From the NCBI GenBank assembly GCA_050299555.1, contig JBNKWA010000021.1:1-29283 (forward strand): DNA of 29,283 bases. The letters run 5' to 3'. The position numbers and the translations under genes are program-made. A model generated the notes under the pieces. It had not been told where the DNA came from, ran no database searches, and was given only the letters and a program-made list of their open reading frames with translations. How positions within the stretch are numbered: position 1 is the first letter of the stretch; each line of letters begins with the position of its first letter. Positions 1 to 7,285 of this stretch are shown piece after piece. This DNA comes from JBNKWA01 sp050299555 (GTDB taxonomy: Bacteria > Pseudomonadota > Alphaproteobacteria > Rhodobacterales > Rhodobacteraceae).

Positions 1-40
1 CAAAAGATAAAAGTGTTAACGCCGATGGGGACACTGTGGG
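1..40 (+). repeat. Direct repeat copy A (pairs with 2839-2875)
   Basis: This stretch nearly repeats 2839-2875 in the same orientation. Both copies share CAAAA, then the 16-base block GATAAAAGTGTTAACG, then after two mismatched bases GATGGGGAC. Copy A lacks one G after CAAAA. It begins at the window edge, so its left end may be missing. The two copies bracket the PHA synthase gene. The function is unknown; a dispersed intergenic repeat or a shared regulatory site are both possible. Confidence 0.7.
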
Positions 41-82
41 CGCGCGCGGGGGAACGGGGTGCTGCCGGCAGGGCTTGTTGCC

Positions 83-141
83 GACCCGTCATCCCCGGTC
101 GCGTCCCGCCCACCCTCCCCCGCGCCCGGGGATGACGGGTC
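83..141. repeat. Perfect inverted repeat, 16-bp arms
   Basis: The left arm GACCCGTCATCCCCGG (83-98) is the exact reverse complement of the right arm CCGGGGATGACGGGTC (126-141). A 27-base pyrimidine-rich spacer separates them. No T-run follows on either strand, so a simple intrinsic terminator is unlikely. A dispersed palindromic element or a structured 3' end of a transcript are the plausible readings. Confidence 0.75.
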
Positions 142-608
142 TCGGGCCTCTCGCGGCTGCGCGGACCGTCCGCCCCAGCGCCGGGCCGGGGGGCGGCGCC
201 GCGGCGGTCGGGCTGTTGCGGTTTATTCAGGCCACATGCTTCTTCCCGTGCAGCTATGCGCCCCAGGCAACCAGAGCGCCGGCCCTCGGGGCCGGTCCGG
301 CGCCGGCACGGCGGCCCTGCGGGCCTTGATTCCGTGCCAACGGCACCCGGGTGGCACTGTGGCGCCAGTGGCTGGAGCTTGCGCCGCGACGGTTGGGCCG
401 CGGCACCTTGTTCCGGCTACGCGCATGCAGCTGCGCCGGCGGGACCAGAGGCCCCGGCTCGGGGGCCGGGGCGGGGTGCCGGTCTGGCGGGCGTGCCGGC
501 CCAGTTCGGGCGCCCTCTGCAGCGCCGCACGTCGCGGCACCACGTGCGACCCCGGCCATGGGCGGGCGGGGCGCACCCGCCATGCGCTGCCGGTGCCCCC
601 AAGCGCCA

Positions 609-657
609 ATCGCGCCCGGGCGCGAGGGTGGGTGGGCGGGGAGCGCCCGGGCGCGAT
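609..657. repeat. Perfect inverted repeat, 15-bp arms
   Basis: The left arm ATCGCGCCCGGGCGC (609-623) is the exact reverse complement of GCGCCCGGGCGCGAT (643-657), with a 19-base G-rich spacer. It lies about 110 bp beyond the phaC stop codon. It could fold in the phaC transcript tail, but no U-tract follows. Confidence 0.7.
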
Positions 658-763
658 CCCCCCGATGGTGCCGATCCGGTGCCGGGCCGGACCATGCGCG
701 CCTTGTCCCGAAACGCCGCCTACAGGTGCCCTGGCTGCGGGCAGCCCGGCGCGCCCGTCAGGT

Positions 764-2545
764 TCAGGAGGCCCTGACCTTGACATAGGTGCCCGGGGCG
801 TCGCCGAGATCGCCGCCGCCATCCTTGCCGGGTTCGCGGGCGGCAACCAGCCTTCCGGATCGTTTGGCCAGCCAGGCGTCCCAGCGCGGCCACCACGAGC
901 CTTCGTGAAAGCTCGCCTTGTCCAGCCAGGCGTCGGCGTCCAGCTTCATGTCATCGTTGGTGTAGTGGCCGTATTTCCTCTTGCTCGGCGGATTGACGAT
1001 GCCGGCGATGTGGCCTGATTCCGAGACGATGAAATTCCTGGTGCGGCTGCCCATCATCTGGACGCCGCGATAGCAGTCCTTCCACGCGGCGATGTGATCG
1101 GTCAGCGCTACCACCGCCATCAGCGGCACGCCGACGTCGTGCAGGCTCAGCGTCTCGCCCATCAGTTCGAACGATCCCTCGGCGAATTCGTTGCGCTGGC
1201 AGAGACCGCGCAGGTATTGCATGGTCATCCGGCCCGGCAGGTTGGTGCCGTCGCCGTTCCAGTACAGAAGATCGAAGGCGGGGGGCGTTTCGCCCATCAG
1301 ATAGCTGCGCACCGCCGGCCCGTAGACCAGATCGTTGGAGCGCAGGAACGACATTGTCCGCGACATGACGCGGGCCGGCAGCACGCCGTTGCGGTTCACC
1401 TCGACCTCGATCCCGTCGATGAAGTCGTCCTGCAGGAAGGGCGTGAACTCTCCCTGGTCCGAGAAGTCGGTGAGCGCGGTAAAGAAGGTGGCGGAATTGA
1501 CCGAGCGGTCGCCGGTCTTCTTCAGGTAGGAGAGGGTCAGGGCCAGCGTCGTTCCGGCGATGCAATAGCCCACGGCATTGATCTTCTTCTGACCGCAGAT
1601 GCGTTTGGCGGCCTCGAGGGCCGCCAGATAGCCGTCGCGGATGTAATCCTCGAGCCCGGTATCGGCATAGGTGGTGTCGGGGTTGACCCAGCTGGCGACG
1701 AAGACCGTATGGCCCTGGTCTACAAGCCAGCGGATCATGCTGTTCTGGGGCTTCAGGTCGAGAATGTAGAACTTGTTGATCCAGGGCGGGAAGATGACGA
1801 TCGGGATCGCGTGCACCTTGTCGGTCGAGGGCGCGTACTGGATCAGTTCCATCATCCGGGTGCGCAGGACGACCTTGCCCGGCGCGGTGGCGATGTTGCC
1901 GCCGACCTCGAAGGCGCCCTCGTCGGCCAATTTGACCAGCAGCTCGCCATCATTGGCCTCCAGATCGGCGACCAGGTTTTCCAGCCCGTGCACCAGGCTG
2001 TCGCCCTCGGTCTCGATGGCCCGGCGCAGCGCTTCGGGGTTCGAGCCGAGGAAATTGTTCGGCGCCATCAGATTCAGGATCTGGTCGGAAAAGTAGCGCA
2101 GGCGCCGCCGTTCCCGTTCGGGCAGCGTGTCCAGGTCCTCGACCGCCGCGTGAACGGCGTCGGAGGTCACCTGGTACTGCCGCATGAGGTAGTTGAACCA
2201 GGGGTTGCTGACCCAGTCATCGCCGGCAAAGCGCTTGTCCCGGGGCGCGGCGCCATCGTCCTTGTCATCGGCTGACAGGGTCTTCATCGCCTCGCCATAG
2301 GCCTGCATGGAGCGCTCCATGAACCCCATCTGCTGCTCTACCGCCTTGGCCGGGTTCGCCAGCATGCTCGACCACCAGGCCGCCGCGGTCTTGAGGTAGA
2401 GGTCGGGGCCGGGCGCTTCGATGCCCGGGTTCGGTGCCTTGTGCCTGGACAGCGCCACCATCAGGCGCGAGGCGAGGGTCTGTAGCCGCTCGGCGGTTTC
2501 GCGCTGGCGTTGCCCCAGCTCGGCCATTGTTGTGTCGTCGTTCAT
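764..2545 (-). CDS. phaC: Class I poly(3-hydroxyalkanoate) synthase
   Basis: Polymerises (R)-3-hydroxyacyl-CoA into PHA at the surface of storage granules. The product is 593 residues, close to the Ralstonia class I enzyme (589). The N-terminal PhaC domain (about 110-280) precedes an alpha/beta-hydrolase core. The lipase-like box reads G-Y-C-I-A-G, with nucleophile Cys328. The other triad members are Asp483 (in LTDHIAAW) and His512 (in SESGHIAG), spaced as in the family. The ATG at 2545 was chosen because GGGAGG lies just upstream; the open frame continues to 2800 but that part is low-complexity and lacks family similarity. No phaZ, phaP, phaR, phaA or phaB is adjacent, so it appears to be transcribed alone. 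Identification is firm. Confidence 0.95.
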   Translation of the reverse strand: MNDDTTMAELGQRQRETAERLQTLASRLMVALSRHKAPNPGIEAPGPDLYLKTAAAWWSSMLANPAKAVEQQMGFMERSMQAYGEAMKTLSADDKDDGAAPRDKRFAGDDWVSNPWFNYLMRQYQVTSDAVHAAVEDLDTLPERERRRLRYFSDQILNLMAPNNFLGSNPEALRRAIETEGDSLVHGLENLVADLEANDGELLVKLADEGAFEVGGNIATAPGKVVLRTRMMELIQYAPSTDKVHAIPIVIFPPWINKFYILDLKPQNSMIRWLVDQGHTVFVASWVNPDTTYADTGLEDYIRDGYLAALEAAKRICGQKKINAVGYCIAGTTLALTLSYLKKTGDRSVNSATFFTALTDFSDQGEFTPFLQDDFIDGIEVEVNRNGVLPARVMSRTMSFLRSNDLVYGPAVRSYLMGETPPAFDLLYWNGDGTNLPGRMTMQYLRGLCQRNEFAEGSFELMGETLSLHDVGVPLMAVVALTDHIAAWKDCYRGVQMMGSRTRNFIVSESGHIAGIVNPPSKRKYGHYTNDDMKLDADAWLDKASFHEGSWWPRWDAWLAKRSGRLVAAREPGKDGGGDLGDAPGTYVKVRAS

Positions 2546-3120
2546 GGCACCCTCCCCATCGTCTTGTGAGCATCGCCGCTGCCGATGGCGATGCCTTTGC
2601 CGGGCGGTGGCCGCGCCGGTACCCGCAAGTCCGTGCCTCGGAAGATCCCAGGCGGGCCGGGGCTGCCTGCACGATAACGCGCATCGGCGTCGGCCACCAA
2701 CACTCCTGCAAGGAAATGCGGGCGCGGCCGGGGCGAGATGACCGGTGGGCCGTGGCGGTCGCCGGCGATACGCCCGGCTTTCGCAGTCGCGCCGGTGCAC
2801 GATCCCCGGAAGAGCGCCCCACGGGGACGCGACTGATCCAAAAGGATAAAAGTGTTAACGGTGATGGGGACGCCGTTTTCCACGCCCGACATGCACGGAG
2901 ATGCCGATTGACCGGCGCAGATGGGCTGAAATCCTCGCCGCCGGGCTGCCCGGGTCCGGGGCAACCGCGTGCCATAAAACCTGCCAAAACCGTCCGGGTT
3001 CCGCCCAGGGGGCTTGGCCGGCGCAAGTGCCTGGTTCCGCGTGGGGCAGGGGGTGGGGTCAAAAACGGCCGTTTTACTTCATATGTTTTGAACCAGGGTT
3101 TTTGATCAGCACAGTGCCCG
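2546..3120. other. Intergenic region upstream of phaC
   Basis: No credible coding sequence was found; the open frames here are low-complexity. It contains direct repeat copy B (2839-2875) and, at the right edge, a switch to AT-richer DNA. The palindrome AAAACGGCCGTTTT (3062-3075) lies 46 bp beyond the stop of the minus-strand gene ending at 3121 and could help end its transcript. The phaC promoter should lie within this region, but I cannot place it with confidence. Confidence 0.5.
2839..2875 (+). repeat. Direct repeat copy B (pairs with 1-40)
   Basis: Same-orientation copy of the repeat at the window edge. It shares CAAAA, GATAAAAGTGTTAACG and GATGGGGAC, with an extra G after CAAAA and GT instead of CC before GATGG. 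It lies about 290 bp upstream of the phaC start and about 245 bp before the end of the orphan HEPN-like gene. The function is unknown. Confidence 0.7.
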
Positions 3121-4041
3121 TTATCGTGCTTTACCTTTGCGGCGCGCACGGCGTCTTGAAGCCAACGATGTTTCTGGTCCATGCGGATATCGTTTATTGA
3201 ATGCAGCACGGACATCATCCCACTTCCCCACAGATCGAAGCAAAGAGGTGGTTTCATCGAGGGTCGTTCCACGAGCTTTGTACCTGTCTGCAAGCAGCGA
3301 GCGCACCATAGTTTGGGGGCTCAGCTTTGCTGTGCATGGTACGGCTGGATCGGAAAAAAAGATCCAATGAGCTGTCATCCGGGCCAGTCCAGGAGCCCCC
3401 ATCATCTGCACAAGCGAACGGTCTAGGCTGACGGCGCAGCGATAGAACACGTCCGATGCCATGATCGCGTGGCGCGGGCGCCAATCGACAGATACGCCTT
3501 GCGCAATCTCTGGAAGCGACAAGTTCCACTTCCCTACACGCCTGGGCCAACGCTCAAGCGTATCCGAGAGCATTTGAGCTGCGCGGAGCTCGGCGAGCTG
3601 CTTGCTTGCGCGGTTTGATCGGTGAACAACGCAGTTCCGAGCGACAATGAAGAACTCGGCCATAACATGCAGGTCGGCTATCGAAGAAGGATCGATCCCA
3701 AACGCGGCATCGAGATATTTGAAATCCGATCTACCGGAATTCTCGTTTAGGACCGGCCCAAGACCAGCTCGATTAAATTCTGCCTTGGCTCCAATGAGAT
3801 AGTCTTCAAATGCAGCCGTAGCTCGAGCGAGACCGATCTCTGACAAGAAGGCAGCCGCATCTTTCACCGGTCCGTCAAGATTTCGCCAACGCGTTTCATG
3901 GCCCCATGGTTCGGTTCCAGTTGGCAGCTTGGCAACACACGGGACATCAGACAAAGCATCTTCCGAAAGTTTCTGAAGAGCGCCAAAGCTGACCTTGATA
4001 TTGCGATTGAATCGGTTGTGAAAAGCGATCAGCCTCACCAA
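3121..4041 (-). CDS. Orphan protein with HEPN-like R-N-x-x-x-H motif
   Basis: I do not recognise the family as a whole. The 306-residue product is largely helical in character with a very basic C-terminus (RRRARRKGKAR). Residues 127-150 hold R135-N-C-V-V-H140 inside a hydrophobic helix followed by polar residues. This matches the RNxxxH catalytic signature of HEPN domains, many of which are RNases in toxin, abortive-infection and CRISPR proteins. An upstream helix (about 76-92, AFEDYLIGAKAEFNRAG) would fit the first half of a HEPN bundle. The start is uncertain: TTG at 4041 or GTG at 4038 are the first standard start codons, yet the frame stays open to about 4107 with protein-like sequence and no usable start. 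A possible -10 box TATTAT lies at 4124-4129 on the minus strand. The DNA is clearly AT-richer than its neighbours, suggesting acquisition by transfer. There is no partner antitoxin or defence gene beside it. Confidence 0.6.
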   Translation of the reverse strand: MVRLIAFHNRFNRNIKVSFGALQKLSEDALSDVPCVAKLPTGTEPWGHETRWRNLDGPVKDAAAFLSEIGLARATAAFEDYLIGAKAEFNRAGLGPVLNENSGRSDFKYLDAAFGIDPSSIADLHVMAEFFIVARNCVVHRSNRASKQLAELRAAQMLSDTLERWPRRVGKWNLSLPEIAQGVSVDWRPRHAIMASDVFYRCAVSLDRSLVQMMGAPGLARMTAHWIFFSDPAVPCTAKLSPQTMVRSLLADRYKARGTTLDETTSLLRSVGKWDDVRAAFNKRYPHGPETSLASRRRARRKGKAR

Positions 4042-4107
4042 CGGTTCAGATATGGCACGATCTATATCGATGACATTGCCCTCGTGAAATGAATATGACG
4101 CGCTAGC

Positions 4108-4293
4108 CTAACGCACCCGTCTCATAATAGCAGCGTACACATTGGCGATGGCTTGGCTTGCCAAAACTCATACGTTTCTGATTTCTTCAGAAACCACCGT
4201 TTCTGGCCGAATGCACTGGTGTGGCAACGGAGCGGCGTGACCGGGGCCTTTGCTGACAAGACGCGCGGCCTCCGGAGGCACGCCGGGCGGTGA
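4108..4293. other. AT-richer intergenic region with palindromes
   Basis: This lies between the pepN stop and the orphan HEPN-like gene, both on the minus strand. It contains TTGGCTTGCCAA (4153-4164), the inverted repeat GTTTCTGA/TCAGAAAC (4174-4194), and the 12-bp palindrome GCCTCCGGAGGC (4268-4279) immediately beyond pepN. No coding sequence was seen. Confidence 0.5.
4174..4194. promoter_or_regulatory. Inverted repeat upstream of the HEPN-like gene
   Basis: GTTTCTGA (4174-4181) pairs perfectly with TCAGAAAC (4187-4194) across a 5-base spacer, and GTTTCTG recurs just to the right at about 4199. It sits roughly 130 bp upstream of the orphan gene's first start codon and 100 bp beyond pepN. It could be an operator for the former or a weak transcription end for the latter. 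The sequence alone does not decide. Confidence 0.4.
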
Positions 4294-6867
4294 TCAGCCC
4301 AGAAGCCGTCCCACCATCTCGGCGGTGTCCCGCGACAGCGCCGGCAGGGCGGCGATGCGTTCCAGTTCGGCCCGCATCAGCGCCTGCCTGCCGGTATCGA
4401 ACTGGCGCCAGGCCTCGAAGGCGCCGGTCATCCGCGCCGTGGTCTGCGGGTTGACCGGGTCGAGCTTCATCAGCCAGCCGGCGTAGAGCCGGTAGCCGGC
4501 GCCGTCGGCACGGTGAAAGCCGGCGATGTTGGTGGCGAAGGCACCGAGGAGCGAGCGGAACCGATTGGGGTTCTTCCAGTCGAAGTCGGGATGGCCGGCC
4601 AGCCGCTCGACCGCTTCGGCGGCCCCTGCGTGCGGGGTGGCGGCGGCCTGGGCCGCGAACCACTTGTCGATCACCAGCCGGTCGCCCTGCCAGCGGTCGT
4701 GGAAGGCGGCCAGCGCGGCCTCGGCGCGCCCCTCGCGGATCAGGATCATCAGCGCCTGCATGGTCTCGGTCATGTTGCCGGACTGGCCGAACTGGGCCTC
4801 GGCCAGCGCGCCCTGGTCGAGGCGGCCGATGAGACTGAGCAGCCGCCCCCGGAGCGAGCGCCGGCCGGCGGCCTCGGCATCGGGGCTGTAGGCGCCGGGG
4901 GTGGCGAGATCGGCGTAGAGCCGGCGCGCCTCGGCCTCCATCTGCCCGGCCATGGCCGCCTCCAGCGCCCCGCGCGCTTCGTGGACGGCAATCGGGTCGG
5001 CCTCGCCGGTGCGGCTGCGGACCTCCTGAAAGACATCCTCCTCGGAGGGCAGCGACAGCGCCAGGGCGCGGAACTCGTGGTCGAGGCTTTCGTCGGCGAG
5101 CACCGCGGCCATGGCTTCGAGAAAGGCGGGCTCGGGCCGGGCGCCGGCGACCACCATGCGGGCCAGCATGTCCTTGCCGTAGCTGCGTCCCGCCTCCCAG
5201 CGGTTGAAGGCGTCGCTGTCGTGGCGCATCAGGAACGCCAGTTCGCTGTTCTCGGCCGGGCGGTCGAGCACCACCGGCGCCGAGAAGCCGCGGTTGAGCG
5301 ATGGCACCGGCGGCTCGGGCAAGGTGAAGCTGAAGCTCTGCTCGGCCTCGGTCAGCTCCAGCACCCCGGGCGGGGCGATCTCGCTGCCGTCCTCGCCGAG
5401 AAAGCCGTAGGCGATGGGGATCACCAGCGGCGCCTTGTCGGGCTGGCCGGGGGTCGGCGGCGTCTGCTGCCGGAAGGTCAGCGTGTAGGTGCCGCCGTCG
5501 CCGCCGCGGCCGGTCTGCCAGTCCTCGGTGACGCCGACGCGCGGCGTGCCGGCCTGGGAATACCAGCGGGCGAACTGGCCAAGGTCGCGGTCGCAGGCAT
5601 CCTCGAACACCTTCAGCCAGTCCTCGATGGTGCAGGCCTGCCCGTCATGGCGGTCGAAATAGAGCGAAAGCGCCTTCTGGTAGCCCTGATCGCCGACCAG
5701 GCGCTTCAGCATGCCGATGACCTCGGCCCCTTTCTCGTAGACCGTGGCGGTATAGAAGTTGTTGATCTCGATGTATTCCTCGGGCCGCACCGGGTGGGCG
5801 AGCGGGCCCTGATCCTCGCGGAACTGGCGGGCGCGCAGGGTCAGCACGTCCTGGATGCGCTTGACCGGCGCCGAGCGCATGTCGGCCGAGAACTGCTGGT
5901 CGCGGAACACCGTCAGCCCGTCCTTGAGGCAGAGCTGGAACCAGTCGCGGCAGGTGATGCGGTTGCCGGTCCAGTTGTGGAAGTATTCGTGGGCGATGAT
6001 GCCCTCGATGCGCTCGAAGTCCTGGTCGGTGGCGGTATCGGGGCTGGCCAGCACGTACTTGGCGTTGAAGACGTTCAGCCCCTTGTTCTCCATCGCGCCC
6101 ATGTTGAAGTCGTCGACGGCGACGATGGAGAACACGTCGAGGTCGTATTCGCGGCCATAGGCCTCTTCGTCCCAGCGCATGGCGCGTTTCAGCGCGTCCA
6201 TGGCGTAGGCGCACTTGTCCTCGTCGCCGGCCCGCACCCAGACCGAAAGCTCCACCTCGCGGCCCGAGCGGGTGGTGAAGTCGTCGCGGTGGGCGACCAG
6301 ATCGCCGGCGACCAGCGCGAAGAGGTAGGCGGGCTTGGGCCAGGGATCGTCCCATTCCGCCCAGCCGGGGCCGGAGGCGGCGGGGTTGCCGTTGGACAGC
6401 AGCACCGGCAGCCCGGATTCGATGCGCACGTGGAACGGCGCCATCACGTCCGGGCGGTCTGGGTAGAAGGTGATCTTGCGAAAGCCCTGGGCCTCGCACT
6501 GGGTGCAGTACATGCCGCGCGAGATGTAGAGCCCCTCGAGCGCGGTATTGGCCTCGGGGTCGATCTCGGTCTCGGCCTCCCAGGTGAAGGGGCCGGCGGG
6601 AAGGTCGGCGGCCGGCACCGTCAGCCCCTCGGTATCGGGCACAAGGCTCAGCGCCCGCCCGTCGATGGCGGCCGAGACGAGGGTCAGCTTGCGGCCGTCG
6701 AGGCGGAGGTCCTGCCCCGGCGCGGCCGCCGGATTGGGGCGGAAGTCGATCGTGGACTTTACCCGGGTGGCCCGCGGGTCGAGGCGGAAGGTCAGCGCCA
6801 CCCGGTCGACCAGGAAGGCCGGCGGCCGGTAGTCGGCAAGGCGAATGGTGGCGCTGGCATCCTTCAT
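4294..6867 (-). CDS. pepN: Aminopeptidase N (M1 zinc metallopeptidase)
   Basis: Cytoplasmic M1 aminopeptidase that removes N-terminal residues from peptides. At 857 residues it is close to the E. coli enzyme (870) and apparently full length. The exopeptidase motif G-A-M-E-N is at 257-261 and the zinc motif H293-E-Y-F-H297-N-W at 293-299. The C-terminal part matches the Ig-like and helical-repeat domains of the PepN subfamily. Oddity: the third zinc ligand, Glu320 in E. coli PepN within LKEGLTVFRDQ, is Asp316 here (LKDGLTVFRDQ, codon GAC). The ATG at 6867 (MKDASATIRL) was chosen because family similarity begins there and AAGGAT lies upstream; the frame stays open to 7218 but that extension overlaps repeats. 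It appears to be transcribed alone. Confidence 0.95.
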   Translation of the reverse strand: MKDASATIRLADYRPPAFLVDRVALTFRLDPRATRVKSTIDFRPNPAAAPGQDLRLDGRKLTLVSAAIDGRALSLVPDTEGLTVPAADLPAGPFTWEAETEIDPEANTALEGLYISRGMYCTQCEAQGFRKITFYPDRPDVMAPFHVRIESGLPVLLSNGNPAASGPGWAEWDDPWPKPAYLFALVAGDLVAHRDDFTTRSGREVELSVWVRAGDEDKCAYAMDALKRAMRWDEEAYGREYDLDVFSIVAVDDFNMGAMENKGLNVFNAKYVLASPDTATDQDFERIEGIIAHEYFHNWTGNRITCRDWFQLCLKDGLTVFRDQQFSADMRSAPVKRIQDVLTLRARQFREDQGPLAHPVRPEEYIEINNFYTATVYEKGAEVIGMLKRLVGDQGYQKALSLYFDRHDGQACTIEDWLKVFEDACDRDLGQFARWYSQAGTPRVGVTEDWQTGRGGDGGTYTLTFRQQTPPTPGQPDKAPLVIPIAYGFLGEDGSEIAPPGVLELTEAEQSFSFTLPEPPVPSLNRGFSAPVVLDRPAENSELAFLMRHDSDAFNRWEAGRSYGKDMLARMVVAGARPEPAFLEAMAAVLADESLDHEFRALALSLPSEEDVFQEVRSRTGEADPIAVHEARGALEAAMAGQMEAEARRLYADLATPGAYSPDAEAAGRRSLRGRLLSLIGRLDQGALAEAQFGQSGNMTETMQALMILIREGRAEAALAAFHDRWQGDRLVIDKWFAAQAAATPHAGAAEAVERLAGHPDFDWKNPNRFRSLLGAFATNIAGFHRADGAGYRLYAGWLMKLDPVNPQTTARMTGAFEAWRQFDTGRQALMRAELERIAALPALSRDTAEMVGRLLG

Positions 6868-6960
6868 GGGCGGGATCCTTCGGGGCGTCGGGGAATCGGG
6901 CGGATTGGGGGCCGACGTTAGGGGCAGAGCGAAGCGGCGACAACCGCCGCGTGTGCCATG

Positions 6961-7022
6961 CGCGACCCGAGACGCGACCCCGAGACGCGACCCCGAGACG
7001 CGACCTGGGAACGCGACCCGGG
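6961..7022 (+). repeat. Tandem repeat, about 13-bp unit, five copies
   Basis: Successive units read CGCGACCCGAGA (6961-6972), CGCGACCCCGAGA (6973-6985), the same again (6986-6998), CGCGACCTGGGAA (6999-7011), then a partial CGCGACCCGGG (7012-7022). The two central copies are identical. The period is not a multiple of the helical turn, and no gene reads through it credibly. It lies about 95 bp upstream of the pepN start and may vary in copy number between strains. Confidence 0.8.
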
Positions 7023-7222
7023 TGCGGTCGGGTGCATTGCCTCCCCGGCAGGGGGAGGGGATGGGGGAGGGGCCAATGGCAGGCGGGTTCGGGCCAGGCA
7101 GCGGGCGACCCGGCCGCGGGCCGCTGCCTGACCCGGGATGGGCGCCGCGCCACGCCGGGGATCGTGCGGTGTGTTCCGCAACCCCGCATGACCGCGCTGC
7201 CGTGTGCGGGGCATGCAATGCG

Positions 7223-7270
7223 CCCGCCCGAGGGGCGGGTCGGGCGCGGCCCGGACTGGCCGTCCGGGCC
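7223..7270 (-). terminator. Paired GC-rich hairpins after the AHSA1 operon
   Basis: Read on the minus strand, the first hairpin begins 15 nt beyond the stop codon of the last operon gene. GGCCCGGAC (7248-7256) and GTCCGGGCC (7262-7270) form a perfect 9-bp stem with a 5-nt loop. A second, CCCGCCC/GGGCGGG (7223-7239), has a 3-nt loop. Neither is followed by a U-tract, so termination is inferred from position and stem strength only. Confidence 0.45.
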
Positions 7271-7285
7271 TGGGCCTGTGGCCGG

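Larger units (their letters stand above)
41..763. other. Gene-free GC-rich region with inverted repeats
   Basis: No convincing gene is present. Open frames on both strands are arginine/proline/glycine/alanine-rich low-complexity translations typical of random very GC-rich DNA. The region holds two long perfect inverted repeats (83-141 and 609-657) and smaller ones, for example GCCCCGG at 451-457 pairing with CCGGGGC at 466-472, and CGCACGT at 526-532 pairing with ACGTGCG at 542-548. It lies downstream of phaC, where Rhodobacterales often carry phaP and phaR; neither is seen here. Confidence 0.6.
6868..7285. other. Intergenic region between pepN and the AHSA1 operon
   Basis: No gene was seen. 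It holds the pepN 5' region, a 12-13 bp tandem repeat (6961-7022), a purine-rich tract around 7040-7072, and two strong hairpins near 7223-7270 just beyond the last gene of the operon to the right. Confidence 0.5.

Noticed and set aside
59..1018. Long plus-strand frame at the left end
   Set aside because: Translation is low-complexity Pro/Ala/Arg/Gly and the frame runs into phaC on the opposite strand.
1094..2275. Open frame of 393 codons opposite phaC
   Set aside because: Antisense shadow of a gene with firm active-site motifs; the translation is repetitive in charged and valine residues and shows no family pattern.
1..2880. Insertion sequence or transposon carrying phaC
   Set aside because: The bracketing repeats are direct, imperfect and too far from the gene, and there is no transposase or terminal inverted repeat.
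2434..3105. Frames in the phaC upstream region
   Set aside because: They overlap the phaC start and the repeat; composition is unlike a protein and no suitable ribosome binding site was seen.
4513..6921. Open frame of 802 codons on the plus strand opposite pepN
   Set aside because: It mirrors the pepN gene. Its His/Gly/Val-rich translation has no domain signatures, and such antisense frames are normal in GC-rich coding DNA.
6961..7022. Possible CRISPR array
   Set aside because: Units are only 12-13 bp, directly abutting and without spacers, and no cas gene is present. It is a simple tandem repeat.
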